This document shows positions 1 through 6,025 of a stretch of DNA of 8,963 bases, piece by piece (position 1 is the stretch's first letter; every line of letters starts with the position of its first letter). Under the pieces are notes generated by a model, which saw nothing but the letters and a program-made list of their open reading frames with translations, was not told the origin of the DNA and did no database searches. The translations under genes and the position numbers were made by a program. This DNA comes from Bacillota bacterium (GTDB lineage Bacteria > Bacillota > Clostridia > Peptostreptococcales > Anaerovoracaceae): positions 1 to 8,963 of the forward strand of contig JAFZRG010000256.1 in the NCBI GenBank assembly GCA_017619985.1, read 5' to 3'.

Positions 1-233
1 ACGATCACCGGCACGTCAGACGTCCGGCGGAGCCGGCGCAGCACTTCCAGCCCGTTCAGGGCCGGCAGCATAATGTCAAGGAGAACGAGGTCATAGACCC
101 CGCTCTCCGCCATTTCCAGTCCTTTCCGTCCATCTTCCGCCTTATCCGTCTCGTAGCCCTCGTGGGCCAGCTCCAGTTCGATAAAGCGGGCGATCTTTGC
201 TTCGTCTTCGATGATCAGGATCTTTTCTGCCAT
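1..233 (-). CDS. Response regulator, receiver domain (OmpR-type), 3' part outside the window
   Basis: Only the first 77 codons are present; the gene runs off the left edge. The visible protein begins MAEKILIIEDE and is a CheY-like receiver domain. The acidic pocket is Glu9-Asp10, the phospho-acceptor is Asp52 in the motif LVLLDIMLP, and the sequence DVPVIV marks beta-4, just before the expected conserved Thr/Ser. The IMLPxxxGLEVLRRLR pattern is typical of OmpR/PhoB-type regulators, so a winged-helix DNA-binding domain is expected off-window, but it is not seen. The ATG lies 6 bases after the stop of the DUF4342 gene, so the two are almost certainly co-transcribed and perhaps translationally coupled. 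A sensor kinase gene downstream is a reasonable expectation. Which signals or targets it serves cannot be read from this fragment. Confidence 0.93.
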   Translation of the reverse strand, partial: MAEKILIIEDEAKIARFIELELAHEGYETDKAEDGRKGLEMAESGVYDLVLLDIMLPALNGLEVLRRLRRTSDVPVI

Positions 234-239
234 AAATAC

Positions 240-941
240 CTAGCCTTTGTATTCTCCGTCGTCCACGCCGGTGCCGCTGTTTTCGCGGTTCTCATCGCGC
301 TTGCCGCTGAATTCGTCGTGGACCTTCTGTCCGGTCTCATAGACCTTCTGCGAGGCCTTGTCGAACGTCTCGTTGATGTTGATCCTGCCGAAGTCTCTTC
401 CTTCGAAGTGGAAGCGGCAGCCGAAGATCATCAGCACCAGGGCGAGTCCGATGACGCCCCAGAACCAGCAGATCAGAAGGATCAGCATGACCCACATGGG
501 CAGGTGCAGGATCTGATTGCCATTGCGGCCCAGGACCGTCATGTAGTTCTGCGTGAGCGCAGCCTTGGCCTTCGCGAAGAAGCCCTTCGTAGCGTCCGCA
601 GCCTGACGTCTGTAGTGGCGGGCATCGTCTCCGAAGTTGCCTCTGCCGTAATTGCCCTTGTCTTCCTTCTTATATTCGTCCGGGCGGATGTGCTCGGCGT
701 CTTCTGCGCGGATCACTTCGGGCTCGACGTATGTGCCGCTCTTAGGCGCATCGTTCGCCTCAGCGGATGCGTAGCCCGCGGAAGACTTGCCGGCTTTGCC
801 TTCGTCTTCGAGCTGGATGATCGCATCCAGCACGCTCCAGTTGTTGTTTTCAAGCGCAGCCTTGGCGTCCGCGTAGCTGCAGCCGGTCTTGTCCACTAAC
901 TGTACGACTTTGTCCAGATCATTCATTTCTCTCGGTTCCAT
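240..941 (-). CDS. DUF4342 protein: UBA-like N-terminus plus membrane-associated hydrophobic segment
   Basis: A 233-residue protein of unknown function. Residues 8-46 form a UBA-like helical domain (pattern LVDKTGCSYADAKAALE, then NNNWSVLDAIIQLED), as in the DUF4342 family and the N-terminus of EF-Ts. Residues 47-115 are low-complexity, charged and Gly-rich. Residues 133-180 hold the second part of the family pattern: a basic strand (GRNGNQILHLP), a hydrophobic stretch at about 147-175 containing ICWFWGVIGLALVLMIFGCRF, and a charged tail. That segment is long enough to cross or enter the membrane. There is no signal peptide. The start is set by a perfect AGGAGG seven bases upstream of the ATG at 941; a longer frame to 992 has no such site. 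The gene directly precedes a response regulator, so a role alongside a two-component system, perhaps in envelope stress sensing, is my inference. The biochemical function is unknown. Confidence 0.85.
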   Translation of the reverse strand: MEPREMNDLDKVVQLVDKTGCSYADAKAALENNNWSVLDAIIQLEDEGKAGKSSAGYASAEANDAPKSGTYVEPEVIRAEDAEHIRPDEYKKEDKGNYGRGNFGDDARHYRRQAADATKGFFAKAKAALTQNYMTVLGRNGNQILHLPMWVMLILLICWFWGVIGLALVLMIFGCRFHFEGRDFGRININETFDKASQKVYETGQKVHDEFSGKRDENRENSGTGVDDGEYKG

Positions 942-948
942 TTTGTTT

Positions 949-954
949 CCTCCT
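949..954 (-). promoter_or_regulatory. Ribosome binding site of the DUF4342 gene
   Basis: Read on the minus strand this is AGGAGG, a full match to the anti-Shine-Dalgarno core, seven bases before the ATG at 941. It decides the start of the gene against the longer open frame beginning at 992. Confidence 0.85.
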
Positions 955-977
955 GTGTTTATGGTGAATACCTCTTT

Positions 978-991
978 TGATGGTCCCATCA
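978..991. promoter_or_regulatory. Operator-like palindrome upstream of the DUF4342/response-regulator genes
   Basis: A perfect inverted repeat, TGATGG-TC-CCATCA, lies about 37 bases upstream of the DUF4342 start. It overlaps a possible -10 element (TATGAT on the minus strand, 988-993), for which I see no convincing -35. The two-base spacer is too short for an RNA hairpin, so a protein-binding site fits better than a terminator. The rest of the 96-base gap (942-1037) is AT-richer than the flanking genes, as expected for a promoter region, but has no clear intrinsic terminator for the upstream gene. A chance palindrome of this size cannot be excluded. Confidence 0.3.
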
Positions 992-1037
992 TAACCCTTC
1001 AAAATGAAAAGGCCATAGGAGAAAAATTAGAAAACGA

Positions 1038-1952
1038 TTAGAATTCGGCGGTTTCTTTTTTATTTATGCCCGGCAGATCGAATCCCGTGCAGATCGCTCC
1101 GGCCGGGCAGACCGCCTTGCATCTGCCGCAGCGGATGCATTCGGGGGAGTTCTCCAGTTCCCGCGTGACCCGCACAGCCATCGGGCAGACTTCCTCGCAC
1201 TTGCCGCAGCCGATGCAGGATGAGGCGTCCAGCTCCATGCGGTAGAGCGCAAAGCGGCTGAACAGGCTGTAGAAGGCGCCCAGGGGGCACAGGTAGCGGC
1301 AGAAGAACCGCGGGATGAGGACGGCGCCGATGATGACCGCCGCCAGCACCAGCGCTTTCCAGGTGAACAGCGCGCCTGCCATGGCGCGGAGCTGTGCGTT
1401 CGCGATCAGCAGGGGCAGTCCGCCTTCCAGCGTACCGGCCGGGCAGATATACTTACAGAAGTAGGGAGACGCCGCGGACCCTTTGGCCGCCGATACCGCC
1501 GCGGGCAGGATGAGCACGCAGGCCAGCAGCACGTATTTGATCTTGCGCGCAGGCCTGTCGATGTATTCCGGGACTTTGCGCCTGCGGACCGGGATGCGGG
1601 CCAGCAGATCCTGCAGCAGTCCGAACGGACAGGCGAAGCCGCACAGCAGCCGGCCGAAGGCCAGGCCGAACAGCATCAGCACACCTAGAATATAGAAGGA
1701 AATGCTGCGGCCCCTGCCCCCTGCCACCGCCTGCAGCGACCCGATGGGGCACGCGCCGAGCGCGCCGGGGCAGGAATAGCAGTTCAGGACCGGCACGCAG
1801 ACGCCTTTCGTCGCGCCTGTGAAGATCTTCCCTTTCACGAAGCCTGCCGCATAGCCGTTCAGCAGCGCGGCAAAACAGGCCTGGATGCCCAGGCGCTTCG
1901 CCTCTGCTTTTCTCTGCGCGGCTTCCGCCGGGGTTTTCTTCCGGTTTGCCAT
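1038..1952 (-). CDS. NapH/CcoG-like membrane polyferredoxin (4Fe-4S binding)
   Basis: A 304-residue integral membrane iron-sulfur protein of the NapH/NosR C-terminal type. Hydrophobic segments lie at about 23-40, 84-102, 138-155 and 197-215. Membrane-proximal Cys-Pro motifs are C58-x2-C61-P with C68-P, C104-x3-C108-P, C166-x3-C170-P and C218-x3-C222-P. The C-terminus carries a cytoplasmic-type 2x[4Fe-4S] ferredoxin domain, with clusters at C246/C249/C252/C256 and C272/C275/C278/C282. Family members pass electrons between cytoplasmic donors and membrane or extracytoplasmic partners. Here the partner is probably the TlpA-like lipoprotein and CXXC mini-protein encoded just upstream; that link is inferred. 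The ATG at 1952 comes two bases after the mini-gene's stop, suggesting translational coupling. A start seven codons earlier (1973) would overlap that gene by 19 bases and has no better ribosome site. No NapG-type catalytic partner is visible. Confidence 0.88.
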   Translation of the reverse strand: MANRKKTPAEAAQRKAEAKRLGIQACFAALLNGYAAGFVKGKIFTGATKGVCVPVLNCYSCPGALGACPIGSLQAVAGGRGRSISFYILGVLMLFGLAFGRLLCGFACPFGLLQDLLARIPVRRRKVPEYIDRPARKIKYVLLACVLILPAAVSAAKGSAASPYFCKYICPAGTLEGGLPLLIANAQLRAMAGALFTWKALVLAAVIIGAVLIPRFFCRYLCPLGAFYSLFSRFALYRMELDASSCIGCGKCEEVCPMAVRVTRELENSPECIRCGRCKAVCPAGAICTGFDLPGINKKETAEF

Positions 1953-1954
1953 GG

Positions 1955-2101
1955 TCAGCCGATGCCTATGCACTCGAGACAGATCCGCATGGCTTTTGCC
2001 AGCACGTCGGAAAACTCGCCGCGGAATATCCCTGCGGCGAGAAATGCGATGCCGGCCGCCAGCACGGCGATCCTGAGTTGCGTTCTGCGTTTTGCTTCCA
2101 T
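1955..2101 (-). CDS. CD1871A-family CXXC membrane mini-protein
   Basis: A 48-residue protein with a basic N-terminus (MEAKRRTQLR), one transmembrane helix at about residues 10-26, the turn GIFRGE, an amphipathic stretch and the C-terminal signature CLECIGIG. This matches the short CD1871A-family CXXC proteins of Firmicutes. The CLEC motif suggests a redox dithiol or a metal or Fe-S ligand on one face of the membrane. It is encoded between the TlpA-like thioredoxin and the NapH-like protein, an order that argues for a role in passing electrons between them (inference). The ATG at 2101 gives the usual family length, but the nearest Shine-Dalgarno (GGCGGAG, 2126-2132) is 24 bases away because of a short duplication. 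An in-frame TTG at 2116 lies nine bases from that site and would give 53 residues. The exact start is therefore uncertain, the gene itself is not. Confidence 0.85.
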   Translation of the reverse strand: MEAKRRTQLRIAVLAAGIAFLAAGIFRGEFSDVLAKAMRICLECIGIG

Positions 2102-2125
2102 AAAGATATGCGTCAAAGATATGCG
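2102..2125. repeat. 11-base direct repeat with 13-base period in the CXXC mini-gene leader
   Basis: AAAGATATGCG occurs at 2102-2112 and again at 2115-2125, separated by TC. It sits between the Shine-Dalgarno sequence and the ATG of the mini-gene, and so lengthens the spacing from 11 to 24 bases compared with a single copy. It looks like a small slippage duplication. Confidence 0.8.
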
Positions 2126-2132
2126 CTCCGCC
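2126..2132 (-). promoter_or_regulatory. Displaced Shine-Dalgarno sequence of the CXXC mini-gene
   Basis: Read on the minus strand, GGCGGAG is the only purine-rich ribosome-site candidate in the 35-base gap after the TlpA-like gene. It is 24 bases from the ATG at 2101 but nine bases from an in-frame TTG at 2116, so it bears on which start is used. Confidence 0.45.
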
Positions 2133-2136
2133 GCGC

Positions 2137-2730
2137 CTACAGGGTACCCTTCCCGAGGGACTTCAAGCCGGCGTTGATGCATTCCGTATACGCTGCCGCC
2201 AGATCCGTCGGGGATCCGATGAGGGAATCGCAGAGCTGGCAGCCGACGCTGTCCACGAAAAGGGTCGTCGGGACGTACTGCATCTGCTCGATGAGGGTGG
2301 TGAAATCCCCGTTCGCGCTGATCATGGTCGTTCCTTCAAAGCCGGCTTCCTCCAGGACGCGCGAGCATTCGTCCCTGTGCTGCGTGCCGTCCACGCAATA
2401 GGTGATCAGCTGTACGTTGTCCGGCAGGGTCTTCGCGAAGGCCGCGAGCTCGTCCATCTCCTCTAGGCAGGGCGGACACCAGGTCGCCCAGCAGTTGATG
2501 ACGGTCACGTCTTTACCGGCGAACAGTTCCTCCCCCGTCGATGCGCTGCCGTCCAGCAGGGACGCGTCGAAGAAGCGGATGTCGGGGAAATCGTACCCGT
2601 TCTCCGCCTGCCCGGAGGGTTCTTCCCCGGGATCAGCCGGCACTGCCGTCTGTCCGGCGTCGCTGCTGCAGCCCGCCAGCACAAAGACCAGACACAGCAC
2701 GAGCAGCCAGATTGCACTTCTTTTACTCAT
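2137..2730 (-). CDS. TlpA-like thioredoxin-fold lipoprotein
   Basis: A 197-residue extracytoplasmic thiol-disulfide protein. The N-terminus is a lipoprotein signal: basic MSKR, a hydrophobic core, then the lipobox LAGC with the lipidated Cys21. After a Ser/Pro/Glu-rich linker, the thioredoxin fold carries the active site WCPPC (residues 84-88, in CWATWCPPCLEEMDEL) and the cis-proline region YVPTTLFVD (Pro154). Residues 164-167 add a second CXXC (CQLC) where relatives usually have a plain turn, and other cysteines occur at 80, 112, 122 and 184. TlpA/ResA-type proteins act as reductants on the outer face of the membrane. The CXXC mini-protein and NapH-like protein that follow could supply its electrons (inference). 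The ATG at 2730 has GAGAGGA just upstream. A start at 2742, one base after the dipeptidase stop, would add four residues and depends on coupling. Confidence 0.87.
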   Translation of the reverse strand: MSKRSAIWLLVLCLVFVLAGCSSDAGQTAVPADPGEEPSGQAENGYDFPDIRFFDASLLDGSASTGEELFAGKDVTVINCWATWCPPCLEEMDELAAFAKTLPDNVQLITYCVDGTQHRDECSRVLEEAGFEGTTMISANGDFTTLIEQMQYVPTTLFVDSVGCQLCDSLIGSPTDLAAAYTECINAGLKSLGKGTL

Positions 2731-2743
2731 ACTTCCTCTCATT

Positions 2744-4300
2744 TTACAAAATCTGCTGATCCCAGTCCTCCGGCACGCCCTGATTCTTCAGGTACTTGCT
2801 GCGGCCGATCTTCTGGGTCATGCGGCGCACCCAGTGCAGCGCATAGCGCGCCTTGGCGTCGCTGAACTCGCTCAGGAAAGCCTTCGCCAGCTGCGGATCT
2901 TCGGCCTTCATCTCTTCGTATCTCGCGCGGGCCTCTGCGACCTCCGCCTGCCAGCCCTCTTCGACCGCCCTGACCCCGGGCGCCAGCACCGCGTGCGCAT
3001 AGTTATAGTCCAGCTCCGTGAGCCAGATCAGGTTCTCCACCTGCCAGAAAGCGGTGTCCGGGCTGTAGACGAATTCCTTCAGGGGCGGCGCGAAATGGGT
3101 CGCGTCGGCTTCCTCGCGGCTCATCCAGGCGTAGCTCTCCGGCACCTTCAGTGACCCTAAGAACACCGGCACGTACGGGTTCGTGCAGGGCTTTCTCCAC
3201 GCGCGGTAAACGCAGGTCGCCGCCGGGTCGTCCGCGAAGTCGATGACCGTGCTCTCGACGGTCGTGCCGCAGCAGATCGTGCGGGGATCGTCGAGGGTCA
3301 TGTGAGGATCGCGGGGATAGAAGACCGCGTCCGGGGACTGGTCCTGCAGCAGGGCACCCCCCTCATTCCTGACGTCCCCGAGGAAATCTTCTCTTCCCTC
3401 GTAGTGGGTGCGCATCAGGGCTTTGCAGTCCTCGATCGTATATTTACGATGGGCCTTAAACGAAAACGGCCTCGTACTGCCCTTCGCGGTGCATTCCGCC
3501 CACTCCTTCTCGAAACCCAAAATGGGCCAGGCGTTGCGGGCCCGTTTGACGTTGTAATCCCTGTCTTCGCCCTTCTGATAGACCTCCGCGAAATCGAAAT
3601 CGCTGTAGTCGCCGGGCTTTTTAGGCTTGTACCAGCCGTTTTCGATCGCGAAGTCCACGAGGTCGGGCGTGTAATAGAAATTCTCCCTGTCGGACGGCTC
3701 GAGCGCGTGGATGGTGTAATGGTTGGGCATGAAGTACACCGCGTCGTCCGGGATGCGCTTGGCGGCGAGACGCTTTCCGCGGGTCAGCTGCACCGACCAG
3801 CACTCGTCCTTGTCCGCGATCTGATACGTGCGGCTCGAGAAATAGCCGTACTTCTCCACCAGTTCGATGATGATGTCCAGCCCGTCGCGCGCGGACTTTG
3901 CCCGCTCGCCGAGCAGCCTGCGCACGCCGTAGCCGATGCCCATCGTATCCAGATAGGCATCCTGGCTTCCGTTTTCGTCCTCCGGCGCCTTGCCCGGATT
4001 GCACGAATTCGTGACGATCGCCACGCCGTACTCATTGAAGAAGCTGTCGCCGAACGAGATCCCGCCGGGCCGTCTCACTTCGCTCCAGATAAAGGCCGCG
4101 GTCTCTTTCACCTGCGGGATCTTCACGTCCGGCCGGTCGCCGAATGTAACGAATTCGCCCTCCTCGTGGCGCATCCGGGGCACGCTGTGGACCTGCACGA
4201 GGCTCCTGTCGTCGTCCTCGTTATGCCCAACGAGCACCCGGCCCGTCGCGCTGGCCGCCTTGCCGATCACGACTGTGCTGCATCCGCCTTCGTATCTCAT
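2744..4300 (-). CDS. C69-family dipeptidase (PepD-like Ntn hydrolase)
   Basis: A 518-residue protein of peptidase family C69. The N-terminus has the family pattern: Cys7 in GGCSTVVIGKAAS, followed by VLVGHNEDDD and later NEYGVAIVTNSC (residues 89-100). Characterised members such as Lactobacillus PepD are dipeptidases whose catalytic nucleophile becomes the N-terminal cysteine. Here six residues would have to be removed to expose Cys7. No signal peptide is visible, so a cytoplasmic enzyme that finishes peptide breakdown is likely, which would suit an amino-acid-fermenting organism. The length (about 520) is in the normal range. The start at 4300 follows AGGCAGGA with five bases spacing; the frame is open to 4333 without a better site. 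It lies 40 bases after the SLH gene and runs to within one base of the alternative start of the TlpA-like gene. Substrate specificity cannot be read from sequence. Confidence 0.88.
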   Translation of the reverse strand: MRYEGGCSTVVIGKAASATGRVLVGHNEDDDRSLVQVHSVPRMRHEEGEFVTFGDRPDVKIPQVKETAAFIWSEVRRPGGISFGDSFFNEYGVAIVTNSCNPGKAPEDENGSQDAYLDTMGIGYGVRRLLGERAKSARDGLDIIIELVEKYGYFSSRTYQIADKDECWSVQLTRGKRLAAKRIPDDAVYFMPNHYTIHALEPSDRENFYYTPDLVDFAIENGWYKPKKPGDYSDFDFAEVYQKGEDRDYNVKRARNAWPILGFEKEWAECTAKGSTRPFSFKAHRKYTIEDCKALMRTHYEGREDFLGDVRNEGGALLQDQSPDAVFYPRDPHMTLDDPRTICCGTTVESTVIDFADDPAATCVYRAWRKPCTNPYVPVFLGSLKVPESYAWMSREEADATHFAPPLKEFVYSPDTAFWQVENLIWLTELDYNYAHAVLAPGVRAVEEGWQAEVAEARARYEEMKAEDPQLAKAFLSEFSDAKARYALHWVRRMTQKIGRSKYLKNQGVPEDWDQQIL

Positions 4301-4340
4301 CGTTGTCCTGCCTTTCTGTTTTGTCTTGCCCAAGCTGCCT

Positions 4341-5960
4341 TTATTCCATCGCGTCGAGGATGTTGCTGACGAAGACGGAGGCCTCTGCGCGGGTCACGAG
4401 GGCGCCCGGATCGTACTTGCCGTCTCCCTTGCCGCCGACGATATCGGCCTTGGCCAGGGTCAGGATATCCTCTTCGTAGGGATTTCCGCTCACGTCGTTG
4501 AATTCCGCGGTCTTCTTTTCGGTATAGTAGCGGACTTCCAGCGTATGCGCGAAGTAGTAGGCCATCTGGTCGCGGCTGACGTTCTGCGTCTCCATGCCAT
4601 CGAATCGGTCATCGATGATGCCCTCGGCTTTGCAGTAATCCTCGAACACCTGATACCAGGCTTCGCCGGCCTTCTTGTTGGCCTGGAAGTCGTAGTTGTC
4701 GCCGGTCTGCTTGCTGTGCAGGTTGGCCGCCATGACCATGATCTGCCCGTGGTTCAGCTGGCCGTTCGGCGAGTACATATCCCTGCTGGTGCCGCCGACG
4801 ATGCCGTTGTCGTACGCGTTCTGCAGGAACTTCTCGTACCAGGCCCCGGCATTCACATCCTTAAAGATATACGAAACTCTGTCGGTGACCCCGGGAATAT
4901 CCAAAACTGCCGCGACACTGGGAAGCCTGACGCCCTCCAGCGCCTTCACGAAGGTCTTGGTGTTTTCATATTTACCGGTCCCAAGGAAGCCGCTGCCGAC
5001 CGCCCAGAGATTGCCGTCCTTCTTCAGGACGTACAGGGAGCTGTCCACTAAAGTTGCTGACGCGACGTTATCCAACACTTTCACCGGCTTATCCTGTTCG
5101 GTCGTCGAACCGGTGCCCAGCTGCCCGGAACCGTTGTAGCCCCAGGTCCAGAGCGTGCCGTCCGTCTTGACGACCGCACAGCTGGAGGAGTTGACGCTGA
5201 CGGAAGCTCCGCCATCCATCACCTTGACCGGCGTCTCATGATACGTCGCGACGTACGATCCGCCCTTGACGCCGGCCTTGACCAGACCGATATGCCAGAC
5301 GGACGCATCCGTTTTGATCGCCAGGATGCCCATCTGGTTGATGCTGAAGGATTCCACGCCTGTCATGAGTTTGACGGGGGTCTCAGTATACTCCACGTTC
5401 TGCTTGTAGGCCAGTTTCCCCCAGACCCACAGGCTGCCGTCTTTTTTCAGCACGCCGGAGATCTCGGAAGCCGCCTGGATCGCCGCCACGTTGTCCATGA
5501 ACTTGACCGGCGTCGATTTCCCGTTGCCGCAGGTCCAGAGCGTCCCGTCGACGGACAGGATCAAGGTCACGCCGTAGCCGCAGCTGACCGCCTGCACGCC
5601 GTCCATCACCTTGATCGGAGTTGTGACCGCATCCTGGCTGGTAGTGCCGTTCCCGAGCTGTCCGCTGTAGTTTCTGCCCCACATCCAGAGCGAGCCGTCT
5701 TTCTTAACGGCGCCGCTGTGATTCGTTCCTACGCTGACGGATATGACTCCGTCCAGGAGCTTCTGCGGCGTTCCGGCGTCCGCGAAGGTGTCGTTGCCCC
5801 AGACCCACAGAGAGCCGTCGGTCTTGATGGCTGCAGTGCCGTACAGACCGGAAAACGTGTTCTGATAGTGCTCCTTTCCCATTTCCGAGCCTGCAAACGC
5901 AGGGCTCGCCATAGAGAATACCATTATGACTGCCAATAGCAGTGTCAAACCTTTTTTCAT
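4341..5960 (-). CDS. Secreted RCC1-repeat protein with C-terminal SLH domains
   Basis: A 539-residue surface protein. Residues 1-23 form a Sec signal peptide (MKKGLTLLL core, predicted cleavage after AFA). Residues 46-322 carry seven RCC1/BNR-like units with the core [KS]xDGxLWxWG at 46, 86, 136, 172, 216, 265 and 313, compatible with a beta-propeller. The fifth (KTDASVWHIG) and seventh (KKDGNLWAVG) are degenerate. Residues 366-532 contain SLH-type modules (FKDVNAGAWYEKFLQNAYDN, and FNDVSGNPYEEDILTLAKAD followed by YDPGALVTRAEASVFVSN), the middle one being weaker. SLH domains bind pyruvylated secondary cell-wall polymers, so the propeller is probably displayed on the cell wall; the ligand is unknown. 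AGGAGG stands five bases before the ATG, and a promoter is visible further upstream. It may be first in a transcript including the dipeptidase and redox genes, because no terminator is seen in the 40-base gap after it. Confidence 0.9.
   Translation of the reverse strand: MKKGLTLLLAVIMVFSMASPAFAGSEMGKEHYQNTFSGLYGTAAIKTDGSLWVWGNDTFADAGTPQKLLDGVISVSVGTNHSGAVKKDGSLWMWGRNYSGQLGNGTTSQDAVTTPIKVMDGVQAVSCGYGVTLILSVDGTLWTCGNGKSTPVKFMDNVAAIQAASEISGVLKKDGSLWVWGKLAYKQNVEYTETPVKLMTGVESFSINQMGILAIKTDASVWHIGLVKAGVKGGSYVATYHETPVKVMDGGASVSVNSSSCAVVKTDGTLWTWGYNGSGQLGTGSTTEQDKPVKVLDNVASATLVDSSLYVLKKDGNLWAVGSGFLGTGKYENTKTFVKALEGVRLPSVAAVLDIPGVTDRVSYIFKDVNAGAWYEKFLQNAYDNGIVGGTSRDMYSPNGQLNHGQIMVMAANLHSKQTGDNYDFQANKKAGEAWYQVFEDYCKAEGIIDDRFDGMETQNVSRDQMAYYFAHTLEVRYYTEKKTAEFNDVSGNPYEEDILTLAKADIVGGKGDGKYDPGALVTRAEASVFVSNILDAME
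4995..5825 (-). repeat. Array of seven RCC1-type repeats inside the SLH protein gene
   Basis: The coding repeats encode a KxDGxLWxWG core at spacings of 36 to 50 residues. DNA identity is highest around the cores, for example near 5418-5447 and 5796-5825, where the same GACCCACAG stretch recurs on the plus strand. Between the cores the repeats share TPVKxMDGV-like strands. This is an intragenic protein repeat, not a mobile or CRISPR repeat. Confidence 0.8.
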
Positions 5961-5965
5961 CGTTG

Positions 5966-5971
5966 CCTCCT
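5966..5971 (-). promoter_or_regulatory. Ribosome binding site of the SLH protein gene
   Basis: AGGAGG on the minus strand, five bases before the ATG at 5960. It confirms the start that also gives a complete signal peptide. Confidence 0.85.
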
Positions 5972-5992
5972 GTCGTTCCTATTTATATATAT

Positions 5993-6022
5993 ATTATGCT
6001 CCATTTTCGGCCTTTTCCGCAA
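5993..6022 (-). promoter_or_regulatory. Likely sigma-70-type promoter of the SLH protein gene
   Basis: On the minus strand, TTGCGG (6017-6022) and CATAAT (5993-5998) are separated by 18 bases and sit about 35 bases upstream of the start codon. An alternating TA run (5984-5994) overlaps and follows the -10 and would help melting. The -35 is imperfect, but the location directly after a terminator and before a gene with a strong ribosome site supports it. Confidence 0.55.
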
Positions 6023-6025
6023 CTG

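Noticed and set aside
162..899. Plus-strand open frame of 245 codons
   Set aside because: It lies opposite the DUF4342 gene and the regulator, has no ribosome site, and its product is a mirrored, low-complexity Val/Ala/Arg-rich sequence typical of antisense frames in GC-rich DNA.
942..992. 17-residue N-terminal extension of the DUF4342 protein
   Set aside because: The perfect AGGAGG lies inside this stretch, seven bases before the ATG at 941, and the extension would also include the promoter-like palindrome.
978..1037. Intrinsic terminator for the NapH-like gene
   Set aside because: The only symmetrical element has a two-base centre and no following T-run. The T-rich stretch near 1022-1036 has no GC-rich stem before it.
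2402..3154. Plus-strand open frame of 250 codons
   Set aside because: It spans the TlpA-like gene and the end of the dipeptidase on the other strand, and no motif supports it.
3302..4369. Plus-strand open frame of 355 codons
   Set aside because: It is antisense to the well-supported C69 dipeptidase. Its length reflects GC-rich codon use, and no recognisable domain or ribosome site is present.
3990..5051. Plus-strand open frame of 353 codons
   Set aside because: It crosses the boundary between two good minus-strand genes, has no family signature, and its composition resembles reversed SLH and dipeptidase codons.
4995..5825. Repeated DNA as a possible CRISPR array or satellite
   Set aside because: The repeats are imperfect, in frame, unevenly spaced and encode a known protein repeat type.
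5238..5939. Plus-strand open frame of 233 codons with a repeating HxxxRxxD-like pattern
   Set aside because: The apparent repeat is the reverse complement of the RCC1 coding repeats; it is not an independent repeat protein.
5984..5994. TA dinucleotide microsatellite as a phase-variation tract
   Set aside because: It is only five TA units plus a T. It is more simply explained as the AT-rich part of the promoter, although a change in length could affect spacing to the gene.
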